From assembly GCA_934281565.1 (NCBI GenBank), contig CAKQXI010000043.1, forward strand, positions 1-15,881: a stretch of 15,881 nt of DNA, given 5' to 3'. The position numbers were made by a program, and so were the translations under genes. Below, one piece after another: positions 1 through 6,646 of this stretch; position 1 is the first letter of the stretch; every line of letters starts with the position of its first letter. This stretch comes from an uncultured Prevotella sp. GTDB lineage: Bacteria > Bacteroidota > Bacteroidia > Bacteroidales > Bacteroidaceae. Under the pieces are notes generated by a model that saw only the letters and a program-made list of their open reading frames with translations, searched no databases and had not been told where the DNA came from.

Positions 1-91
1 CGCAAGGAAACTGCAAATTCATTCGCCAGCAGGTCTCACAATTTATGCTATTGTTAATAATTTGGTTGATATTTCTGCTGTCAAACTCTAA
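1..91 (+). CDS. LuxR-type transcriptional regulator, C-terminal fragment (5' end outside window)
   Basis: Reading from base 2, the frame gives 29 residues and a TAA stop at 89-91. The residues include RKLQIHSPAG followed by LTIYAIVNNLVDI. This matches the end of a LuxR/NarL-type helix-turn-helix domain and closely resembles the C-terminus of the - strand regulator at 195-815 (TIYAVMHGYVDI), so the two are paralogues. The N-terminal part and any receiver domain lie outside the window, so nothing can be said about its signal input. It converges on its paralogue and shares the palindromic terminator at 114-157. The family call rests on a short segment but the similarity is clear. Confidence 0.72.
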   Translation, partial: ARKLQIHSPAGLTIYAIVNNLVDISAVKL

Positions 92-113
92 AAAATATAT
101 GTTTTTTAAATGA

Positions 114-157
114 AATGATAAAGCCGCCCTTGGATATCCAAGGGCGGCTTTATCATT
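114..157. terminator. Bidirectional intrinsic terminator (44-nt perfect palindrome)
   Basis: The sequence from 114 to 157 is a perfect palindrome centred between 135 and 136, with a GC-rich stem core (AAGCCGCCCTTGG and its complement). T-rich sequence follows on both strands: TATCATTATT on +, and TATCATTT followed by further A/T on -. It lies between two convergent genes (stops at 91 and 195), as expected for a shared terminator. Confidence 0.9.
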
Positions 158-194
158 ATTTATAGGTATCGTTCACGATAATTAGGCATCATCA

Positions 195-815
195 TTATAT
201 GTTATTGATGTCTACGTAGCCATGCATTACGGCATAAATGGTGAGGGCCGATACGCTTTTCAGTCCAAGTTTCTCTTGGATATTCTTGCGATGGGTGATG
301 ACAGTAGTGAGTCCGATGCACAGTTGGTCGGCTATTTCCTTGTTAATCTTACCTTGTGCCACCAGTGCCAATACTTCAATCTCCCTGTCAGAAAGTAGTT
401 TGTCTTGTTGGGTAGTCATTGTTGCAGCCATTGGTGGAAAGTGCTCACCATGTGGATGTCCCAAGTGTTGCAAGGCAAGCAATTCTTTGACCAATATACT
501 TTCTGGTACATTTACACATAGACAGTGAAATCCTTGTAACTGTGAGTTTGGGTCGTTGTTGGTGGTTAGCACGATGGTGCGACGCTGGCGATTGCCTTTC
601 ATGAAAAAAGAGCGATTGGCCAAAAGGATATGCATCGATACGAAGTAGTGCATGAAATGATCGGGTTCCGAGGCTTCAAATGAATTGAAAGCCCCGAAAC
701 TATGGATGTTCATCATTGGCATCACGGTTTCCAACAACTGTTTGAGACCTATTACAGCCAAGGTATTGCTGTCTATGATAGCCAATTCTGGCATTTTGTC
801 TATATGATGTTCCAT
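195..815 (-). CDS. LuxR-type DNA-binding regulator with a degenerate receiver-like N-terminal domain
   Basis: A 206-residue protein. Residues about 141-200 form a LuxR/NarL-type helix-turn-helix (LLSDREIEVLALVAQGKINK, then EIADQL and HRKNIQEKLGLKS), so it should bind DNA. Residues about 9-120 resemble a response-regulator receiver in layout: a beta strand ending in LAIIDS (one acidic residue, D15, instead of the usual pair), the helix GLKQLLE, and a later IVLTT strand with a possible switch Thr. However, the expected phospho-Asp position after the third strand reads ILLANR with no Asp, and no conserved Lys is visible near residues 98-106. It is therefore probably not controlled by ordinary Asp phosphorylation. 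The start could also be Met8, just before the domain. It lies 31 nt downstream of the phospholipase D gene on the same strand and is probably the last gene of that run. Its target is unknown. Confidence 0.82.
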   Translation of the reverse strand: MEHHIDKMPELAIIDSNTLAVIGLKQLLETVMPMMNIHSFGAFNSFEASEPDHFMHYFVSMHILLANRSFFMKGNRQRRTIVLTTNNDPNSQLQGFHCLCVNVPESILVKELLALQHLGHPHGEHFPPMAATMTTQQDKLLSDREIEVLALVAQGKINKEIADQLCIGLTTVITHRKNIQEKLGLKSVSALTIYAVMHGYVDINNI

Positions 816-846
816 TTGTCAGTGCAAGTAAATATTAAACATTTAT

Positions 847-2118
847 CTAAAGGAAAGCGGAAAGGACCTTGGCAGCGAACCACCCTTTGAATTTTTGCCA
901 ACCAGTTCTCCACTCATCCCATTTTGCTTGTGTCAGCAAGAAACTATCCTTTTTATCTCTCTCAAAGAGATTGTCCAATTGTCGGGTAGTGCATGAGTCC
1001 AGGATAACTGCGTTTTCCTCATAATCCCATCTGAGACTTCGGGCATTGAGATTGGCACTTCCTACAGTACAAAACTTACCATCCACCATGATAATCTTGG
1101 TATGGTGAAATCCTGGTGTGTACATCCAGATATTACAACCAGCTTTCATTAATTTATGGGCATTATAGAAGCCACAGTCTGGTGTCAGTGGTATATCACT
1201 TTTGGTACTTAGCATAATCTCAACCTTAACACCACGTTTCACAGCGTTTCTCAATGCTTTTTTCAGTTTATGACTGAGGGTGAAGTAGGGGCTTATCAAC
1301 TTGATGCTGTCTTTGGCATCATTGATGGCATTGACATAGAAATAGCGAATGATGTCCTTGCTGATATGAGGTTCACGGTTGATGATACCCACCATCTTCT
1401 TGTATGCCGTAGCCGTGGTGTCTGGTTTCAAGTTTTCTACCAGATAATCTTGTCTCTTATATCTATAATACTCTGGTCCGTGTACGTTTTGCCCGCTTAC
1501 CTTGTTCCACATCTTGAGGAATATCTTCTGCAGGGTATTCACCTCGCTACCGTCAATGCGACAGTGCATATCATTCCACGAGCCAACCACTTTAGTACCC
1601 TTGATGTAATAATCGGCAACATTCATGCCTCCAGTGTAGGCTATTTGTCCATCGATTACAACAATCTTACGGTGGTCACGATTGAAAACACCGTTTATCC
1701 AAGGAAATCTCATAGGTTTGTACTCATAAATCTCAATGCCTTTTGCTCTGATTTCCTTGATATGTTTTTTGCGTAGAGGTCTGTTGTTGGAAGCATTGCC
1801 GAAGCCATCATAGAGAGCACGAACCTTAACACCTTCCTTTACCTTTTCGCCCAATAAATCGAAAAGCAAGCTTGCGATACTGTCATTACGAAAGTTGAAA
1901 TATTCCAGATGTACACTATGTTTGGCTTGTCGGATGGCTTGGAACAAATCATCAAATTTCTCCTGTCCGTTCATCAAGAGCGTAACAGAATTATCGTGAG
2001 AAAAGCGGATGCCTTTCCCACGAAGTTGATTTGCAATCAGAGAATCACTGGTTTGTGCGCTGCATAGCAAGCAAGACAGCCATAATGTTATTACCAATAA
2101 AGTGCTTTTGAGTTTCAT
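847..2118 (-). CDS. Exported phospholipase D / cardiolipin synthase-like protein
   Basis: A 423-residue protein with the two HKD motifs of the phospholipase D superfamily: H149-R-K151...D156 followed by GGMN, and H339-T-K341...D346 followed by GSANLNARS. The pair forms one active site, which in cardiolipin synthases transfers phosphatidyl groups between phosphatidylglycerol molecules. The second motif's SANLNARS and overall layout are typical of the Cls branch. Bacterial ClsA usually begins with two membrane helices. This protein instead starts with a cleavable-looking signal peptide (KLKS, hydrophobic stretch, CSA before Gln22), suggesting periplasmic action on the membrane surface. No good lipobox is seen. 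The gene lies 60 nt downstream of kdsD in the same direction, in an envelope-related run. Cardiolipin synthesis is the best guess; another phosphatidyltransferase or phospholipase activity is possible. Confidence 0.85.
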   Translation of the reverse strand: MKLKSTLLVITLWLSCLLCSAQTSDSLIANQLRGKGIRFSHDNSVTLLMNGQEKFDDLFQAIRQAKHSVHLEYFNFRNDSIASLLFDLLGEKVKEGVKVRALYDGFGNASNNRPLRKKHIKEIRAKGIEIYEYKPMRFPWINGVFNRDHRKIVVIDGQIAYTGGMNVADYYIKGTKVVGSWNDMHCRIDGSEVNTLQKIFLKMWNKVSGQNVHGPEYYRYKRQDYLVENLKPDTTATAYKKMVGIINREPHISKDIIRYFYVNAINDAKDSIKLISPYFTLSHKLKKALRNAVKRGVKVEIMLSTKSDIPLTPDCGFYNAHKLMKAGCNIWMYTPGFHHTKIIMVDGKFCTVGSANLNARSLRWDYEENAVILDSCTTRQLDNLFERDKKDSFLLTQAKWDEWRTGWQKFKGWFAAKVLSAFL

Positions 2119-2123
2119 CCTAA

Positions 2124-2129
2124 CTCCCC
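2124..2129 (-). promoter_or_regulatory. Shine-Dalgarno-like site GGGGAG before the phospholipase D gene
   Basis: On the - strand GGGGAG is followed by a 5-nt spacer (TTAGG) and the ATG at 2118. This fits the chosen start and is notable because the other leaders here are A-rich with no comparable purine-rich core. Confidence 0.5.
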
Positions 2130-2178
2130 AATAATCTATTTGCTTTTTAATTATAAATTATTAATTCTTGATTCTTAA

Positions 2179-3159
2179 TTAAACCATACACGCATAATGG
2201 TCTACGATGCCTATCAAATGGTTTTCCTCATCTACGACCAATACCGTATGGACCTTGTACTGGTGCATAATTCTCTGTATTTCTGTAATCTTTGTGTTAG
2301 GTGTAACCATCTTTGGTGTTGTGGTCATGATGTCACTTACAGTTCTGTTAAAGAACTCAGCTTGCCATTTTTCCATTGCACGGCGAATATCGCCATCGGT
2401 AATCAGACCAATCACTTTATGCTCTGCATCAAGGGATACGCCTAATCCAAGTTTGCCCTTGCTTACATGAATGATAGCTTCGCCGAGGTGCATATCCTTG
2501 GGGATGATAGGAAGATTATCTTTGCGCATAACATCTTCTGCCGTGGTAAGAAGTCGTTTCCCCAGTTCTCCACCAGGATGAAACTGTGCGAAGTCACGTG
2601 GCTTGAAATGACGTACTTGCATCAATGCGATAGCCAATGCGTCACCCATAGCCAATGCTGCTGTGGTGCTGCTGGTAGGAGCGAGATTGAGTGGACAAGC
2701 CTCTTTTTTAACTTTCACGGTGATGTGATAATTGGAGTATTTTGCCAACAATGAGTCTGGATTGCCTGTGATGGAGATGATGGGCACGTTCATGTGGAGC
2801 ACCATTGGGATAAAGCGGAGCAATTCATCGGTCTGTCCGCTATTGCTCAAGGCAAGAACCACATCCTTGTTGGTCATCACGCCAAGGTCGCCATGATACA
2901 CATCCAGTGGGTTGATATAGAAGGCAGGTGTGCCAGTTGAGGCTAAGGTAGCGGCAATCTTGGCTCCCACGTGTCCGCTCTTGCCCACACCTGTTACGAT
3001 AATCTTTCCCTGGCAGTGGAACATCATGTCGACTGCTTTCTCAAAATTATCATCCATGTGGGAAATTTGGTCGAGTATGGCTTGAGCTTCGTCACGAAGA
3101 GCTTGCTCGCCATAAGAGCGAACCGTCTTGTCTTCAATATCGTTTATCTTGTAATCCAT
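2179..3159 (-). CDS. kdsD: Arabinose-5-phosphate isomerase (SIS domain plus CBS pair)
   Basis: A 326-residue protein, almost the same length as E. coli KdsD (328). It interconverts ribulose 5-phosphate and arabinose 5-phosphate, the first step towards KDO for lipopolysaccharide. Residues about 45-185 form the SIS sugar-phosphate isomerase fold, with GVGKSG (K60), YHGDLG (H89), SNSGQTDE (E112) and the HPGGELGKRL segment (H194). These match the catalytic Lys, His, Glu and His of E. coli KdsD by position. Residues about 208-326 carry two CBS motifs (ITDGDIRR; VHTVLVVD...GIVD). Orthology to KdsD rather than the paralogue GutQ is supported by kdsA next door on the same strand. The 138-nt gap to kdsA contains tandem repeats, so coupling of the two genes is less tight than elsewhere in the run. 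The cytoplasmic function is confidently assigned. Confidence 0.95.
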   Translation of the reverse strand: MDYKINDIEDKTVRSYGEQALRDEAQAILDQISHMDDNFEKAVDMMFHCQGKIIVTGVGKSGHVGAKIAATLASTGTPAFYINPLDVYHGDLGVMTNKDVVLALSNSGQTDELLRFIPMVLHMNVPIISITGNPDSLLAKYSNYHITVKVKKEACPLNLAPTSSTTAALAMGDALAIALMQVRHFKPRDFAQFHPGGELGKRLLTTAEDVMRKDNLPIIPKDMHLGEAIIHVSKGKLGLGVSLDAEHKVIGLITDGDIRRAMEKWQAEFFNRTVSDIMTTTPKMVTPNTKITEIQRIMHQYKVHTVLVVDEENHLIGIVDHYACMV

Positions 3160-3226
3160 GATTTTCTTTGAAAAATGTTCTTTTTTAATGAAGCTTACTT
3201 CAATGTGCCATGAAGCCTATTAAGCT

Positions 3227-3292
3227 ACTTGGGCAAGTAATATAATATACTTGGCAAAGTAATATAATATACTTGCTCAAATAATATAATAT
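3227..3292. repeat. Three tandem 22-nt repeats between kdsA and kdsD
   Basis: Units at 3227-3248, 3249-3270 and 3271-3292 each begin ACTTG and end with AATATAATAT. They differ mainly at positions 6-12 of the unit. A fourth partial unit (ACTT) runs into the kdsA stop codon at 3298-3300. In the first unit ACTTG-GG-CAAGT can form a small hairpin, which is lost in the later copies. The repeats abut the 3' end of kdsA and lie upstream of the kdsD start. Function unknown; mRNA processing or slippage-generated variation are possibilities. Confidence 0.85.
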
Positions 3293-3297
3293 ACTTT

Positions 3298-4053
3298 TTA
3301 AGCGAGTAAATCAGCTATGAGAGCCTCTAATTTGTCTAATTCCAACATATTGGCAGCATCACTCTTTCCATTATCTGGGTCTGGGTGTACCTCGAAGAAG
3401 TAACCGTTGGCACCAAATGCCTTTGCTGCCTTAGCCATGGCTGGTACAAACTTACGGTCGCCCACTGTTTTACCGTCACCAGCACTTGGGCGTTGTACAC
3501 TATGGGTACAATCCATAATGACGTTAGGTACAATCTCTTGCATATCAGGAATATTACGGAAGTCTACCACAAGGTTGTTGTATCCAAAGCAGTTGCCACG
3601 TTCTGTGAGCCAAACTTCCTTGGCGCCGCTCTCCAAAGCCTTCTCTACAGGATATTTCATATCTTTACCACTCAAAAATTGTGCTTTCTTGATATTCACA
3701 ATCTTACCAGTCTTAGCAGCGGAAACCAAGAGGTCTGTTTGTCGGCAAAGAAAAGCGGGTATCTGCAAAATATCACACACTTCACCTACTGCTTCTGCTT
3801 GATAACTTTCATGAATGTCCGTAGTAACACGTAACCCAAAAGTCTGTTTGATGTCTGCAAGCATCTGCAAACCTTTTTCCAATCCAGGACCACGAAAAGA
3901 GTGGATGGACGTACGGTTGGCTTTGTCGAATGAAGCCTTGAATATGATGTCTGTTCCAAGTCGCTTATTGATGCGTACAAGTTCAGTAGCTACTGTTTCC
4001 AATAACTCCTTGGACTCTATAACGCATGGACCTGCTATAAATGTTGTTGCCAT
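3298..4053 (-). CDS. kdsA: 3-deoxy-8-phosphooctulonate (KDO-8-phosphate) synthase, metal-dependent type
   Basis: A 251-residue cytoplasmic enzyme condensing phosphoenolpyruvate with arabinose 5-phosphate to KDO 8-phosphate, the step after KdsD. Family signatures: FIAGPCVIES near the N-terminus, FKASFDKANRTS (residues 38-49), RGPGLEKGL, HPDPDNGKSDAANML near the C-terminus. The residue in AGPCVIES is Cys10, where E. coli KdsA has Asn in GGMNVLES. With H184 (CTHS), E221 (FFEVH) and D232 (KSDAA) it reproduces the Cys/His/Glu/Asp metal site known from Aquifex aeolicus KdsA (C11, H185, E222, D233), so the enzyme is predicted to need a divalent metal. It is shorter than the 284-residue E. coli protein, mostly at the termini. 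The start lies 19 nt after the channel gene stop on the same strand, indicating cotranscription. Confidence 0.96.
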   Translation of the reverse strand: MATTFIAGPCVIESKELLETVATELVRINKRLGTDIIFKASFDKANRTSIHSFRGPGLEKGLQMLADIKQTFGLRVTTDIHESYQAEAVGEVCDILQIPAFLCRQTDLLVSAAKTGKIVNIKKAQFLSGKDMKYPVEKALESGAKEVWLTERGNCFGYNNLVVDFRNIPDMQEIVPNVIMDCTHSVQRPSAGDGKTVGDRKFVPAMAKAAKAFGANGYFFEVHPDPDNGKSDAANMLELDKLEALIADLLA

Positions 4054-4072
4054 TGTATTTTATCTGTGTTTT

Positions 4073-6448
4073 TTATAAACCAATATTCTGATTAGTAACA
4101 TTCTTGATGGTAATCTCACGTTGTGGGAACGGTATCTCAATGTTATGCTCATTCAATGTGTCATAGATACATTCCATGATTCTGCCATCATCGGCATATT
4201 GAGTAAGTACATTGACCCATACCAAGACCTTGAGCGTGATACAGTTGTCATCGAAACTTTTCAATACGATTTTTACACCTTTCTCATGATAGATGCAATC
4301 GAGTTTCATCAACTCTTCTACCAAGAGTTTCTTTACTTCCTTTACATTGCTGCCGTATGCGATGCCTACTTCAAGGATGTCAAGCTCATAGCCGTGGTTC
4401 TTGGTCATGTTCTTATAGTTCTTGGCAAAGAGCTGGGAGTTTTGGAATGCAATCACCGAGCCATCTGTTGCTTCCAGCATTGTTGAGGTGTAGCTAATAC
4501 TACTCACTTTTCCTCGTGTACCATCACAGATGATGTAGTCACCTACCTTGACACGACCCATCATCAGTGAGATACCATAATAGATATTTTCCAATATATC
4601 CTTGGATGCGAAACCAAGACCTGTAGATAAACCTGCGAAGATAGCGAGTAACCATGACTTTCCTACGTGGAATACGGTTAGGGTTATCATCAACCATATG
4701 CCCCATACTAAGACTTGTTGCACGTTCTTGAACATCACAATCTTGCTCGCAGCCGACGATGGATCTTGTTTCTCGAAATGGTGACGCATCAAGTCGGTCG
4801 ATGTGATGTTGATATACTTGAATATAAAGTATAGGCAGGCAACTTGGGTTACGCTGAACAGCGAAGCCGTGAAGTTGCTGGTCTTGATATATTCCTTGTT
4901 GAAGATTATCCATGTGGTGTCGCTCATGTTGAATACATCTGCAGCCCAATAGATTGATACGATGAATGACAATACACCGCCGATAGGTAGCAAGACCTTG
5001 TATATAAAGCGATAAATCCACTTGTCTGTGATAGCTTTCTGTGCAAGTTTGTTCTTCTTGGCATATACGGTAAGCCATCCCTCAATGCAAGTCAATGTCA
5101 AGATACAAGTGAGCTGCATGGTCCACCAAATAATAATCTGTACGGAAAGCAAGGTGAAGCCTATCCATGAGGATATGCTACTTGTTACGAATACGGCAAG
5201 TGATATATAGGCATAGACTTTGTCTGTGCGTGGTACATTGTTATGCTGACGGCGTATTACATTCCATTGCCATAGGGTGCAGAGTGCAAGGACAGGTGGA
5301 AATACGAGGTTTACCAAGTCGTTTGGTATCAAGATGATACGGAAGAAGATGACAATGAAACCTACCAGCATCAATGGTGAGTAAATGCGGAAAGCACTCT
5401 TGATTTGCTCATTGCCGACACGTAGCAACAGTGATAGTAAGACAACGCCAATCAACCATGCGAACTCTACCAGCAGTTGGCTTGCCATGATGATAAAGTT
5501 CTGGTGAGCTACGATACGGACGATACCTAAGATAATGGCGAAAGTTACGACGGTCATCGCCATGATGATACAGGTACGTTTTGCCAAGAAGCCCTCTTTG
5601 ATACTTTCAAATAGCCCTTTCTTGACCAAATAAGTTATGACAATCCTTATCACAAAGAGATTGAGGATAACGGAAATGATGCCATGGAACAAGATCAGAC
5701 TGAACAAGATGAAGATAATCCTTACATCCCATTGTGACATCATTCCTGGTGCAGGTCGGTATTTCTCGAATATGGAGCTTTTGGCATTTTTGTAGTTCCT
5801 GCTGATTTGACTAAGTATCTTGATGTAATTGTCACCTCCATTGCTGAAGATACTGTTTTGTATGTCGCTGTATCTGTGGTTGGCATAGTCGTTGAGGGCT
5901 TTCAACTTAGTCTCTGTTCGATCGTATGCTTTAATATAATCGGTTAGTTGTTGCTGTCGCTCAACCAACTGTCTACGTATGTTTACAGCCAAGGTTAAGT
6001 CCACGTTTCTGTTTATCTGTGCTCCTTGGCTCATGAACATGGTGTTCATACCATAAAGGTAATTGATAAGTGAGTCGAAACGAGCTACTTCTTGGTCGTT
6101 CTTTTGAATGATACTGCGAAAAGGAGCAGATTTCGACTTAAACTTCTTGAATTGTTCCGTAGCCTCATGGCAAGCGTATGTTAGGTCGAAGATGTATCCA
6201 TTCCGCTGCGAATAGAGCATGATGGAGTTTTGGTCGGCCTGTGTCATGATAGTGATCAGTTCCTTGATAGTTTCTTGCTGCCTTGCCTTGATCCTTTGGT
6301 TTTGTCTTTCTAAGTCCAAATGATAGGTAGACAGTTCGGTACGCAACATAAAGAGTGTTGTGTCCAAATTGGCTTCTTTCAATACGGCATGAGTTTGTAG
6401 TACGAATGTAGCCAGCAATATGAATATAAGTGATAACTTCTTTTTCAT
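4073..6448 (-). CDS. Large mechanosensitive ion channel (MscS family) with periplasmic coiled-coil domain
   Basis: A 791-residue inner-membrane protein. Residues 1-21 are a signal peptide (MKKKLSL, hydrophobic core, THA). Residues about 22-235 are a charged, helix-rich periplasmic region rich in Gln and Glu, likely coiled coil. Several membrane segments follow (about 243-275, 291-312, 320-342, 354-376, 378-395, 412-445, 482-505, 528-546 and 575-605). The MscS pore helix and beta domain run from about 600 to 680, with AGLSTGLGFASKDILENIYYG, MMGRVKVGDYI and the SVIAFQNSQL segment. The C-terminal alpha/beta domain ends with IPFPQREI, characteristic of the family. It is far larger than E. coli MscS (286 residues) and resembles MscK/MscM-type channels in plan. 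Its job is release of solutes on membrane tension. It heads the - strand run; a promoter at 6465-6497 lies 17 nt upstream of the start. Which stimulus it senses is not visible. Confidence 0.93.
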   Translation of the reverse strand: MKKKLSLIFILLATFVLQTHAVLKEANLDTTLFMLRTELSTYHLDLERQNQRIKARQQETIKELITIMTQADQNSIMLYSQRNGYIFDLTYACHEATEQFKKFKSKSAPFRSIIQKNDQEVARFDSLINYLYGMNTMFMSQGAQINRNVDLTLAVNIRRQLVERQQQLTDYIKAYDRTETKLKALNDYANHRYSDIQNSIFSNGGDNYIKILSQISRNYKNAKSSIFEKYRPAPGMMSQWDVRIIFILFSLILFHGIISVILNLFVIRIVITYLVKKGLFESIKEGFLAKRTCIIMAMTVVTFAIILGIVRIVAHQNFIIMASQLLVEFAWLIGVVLLSLLLRVGNEQIKSAFRIYSPLMLVGFIVIFFRIILIPNDLVNLVFPPVLALCTLWQWNVIRRQHNNVPRTDKVYAYISLAVFVTSSISSWIGFTLLSVQIIIWWTMQLTCILTLTCIEGWLTVYAKKNKLAQKAITDKWIYRFIYKVLLPIGGVLSFIVSIYWAADVFNMSDTTWIIFNKEYIKTSNFTASLFSVTQVACLYFIFKYINITSTDLMRHHFEKQDPSSAASKIVMFKNVQQVLVWGIWLMITLTVFHVGKSWLLAIFAGLSTGLGFASKDILENIYYGISLMMGRVKVGDYIICDGTRGKVSSISYTSTMLEATDGSVIAFQNSQLFAKNYKNMTKNHGYELDILEVGIAYGSNVKEVKKLLVEELMKLDCIYHEKGVKIVLKSFDDNCITLKVLVWVNVLTQYADDGRIMECIYDTLNEHNIEIPFPQREITIKNVTNQNIGL

Positions 6449-6464
6449 AATTCGTTATTTTGTC

Positions 6465-6497
6465 TGCAAAGTTAATTAAAAATAAAGAATAATCAAA
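6465..6497 (-). promoter_or_regulatory. Bacteroidetes-type promoter for the mscS-kdsA run
   Basis: On the - strand TTTG (6497-6494) is followed after 19 nt by TAACTTTG (6474-6467) and then CA. This matches the Bacteroidetes primary sigma consensus TTTG-N19-TAnnTTTG. It sits 17 nt ahead of the channel ATG, so the leader would be very short. Confidence 0.75.
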
Positions 6498-6533
6498 GAG
6501 AAAGTTTTCTTTTTTGAAATATTAGCGTATATC

Positions 6534-6566
6534 TTTAGGCTTTCTCGGCGATTTTATTTATTTTTG
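6534..6566 (+). promoter_or_regulatory. Promoter-like element upstream of the BadF-family kinase
   Basis: TATTTTTG at 6559-6566, followed by CA, fits the TAnnTTTG -7 element. A TTTA at 6534-6537, 21 nt upstream, is an imperfect match to the -33 TTTG. It is divergent to the mscS promoter and would give a leader of roughly 75 nt. Confidence 0.5.
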
Positions 6567-6592
6567 CAGTGATGTAAAATAGGAAAACGAGG

Positions 6593-6608
6593 TATTTATA
6601 TATAAATA
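6593..6608. repeat. 16-nt perfect AT palindrome in the kinase leader
   Basis: TATTTATA followed by its own reverse complement TATAAATA, flanked by GG on both sides. It lies between the promoter-like element and the ATG at 6647. It could be a protein-binding site or simply AT-rich symmetry; no other copy was noticed in the window. Confidence 0.35.
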
Positions 6609-6646
6609 GGTGTAGATAATATTTCTATACGAATAATGATAAGAAT

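Noticed and set aside
816..846. Possible separate promoter for the - strand LuxR gene (TTTACTTGCA on the - strand)
   Set aside because: It misses key positions of TAnnTTTG and no -33 TTTG lies at the right distance; read-through from the phospholipase gene is simpler.
2131..2178. AT-rich stretch before the phospholipase gene with an ATTCTTG/ATTCTTA direct repeat
   Set aside because: It is short and low in complexity, common in intergenic DNA of this phylum, and contains no full promoter motif.
3189..3202. Small inverted repeat TGAAG/CTTCA in the kdsA-kdsD spacer
   Set aside because: A 5-bp stem with no T-run is too weak to call a terminator or operator.
3227..3292. Possible CRISPR array
   Set aside because: The 22-nt units are directly contiguous with no unique spacers, and no cas genes are nearby.
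4539..5078. A 179-residue frame within the MscS-family gene on the same strand
   Set aside because: It is an alternative frame of a clearly coding membrane-protein gene, rich in Arg, His and Cys, with no domain signal.
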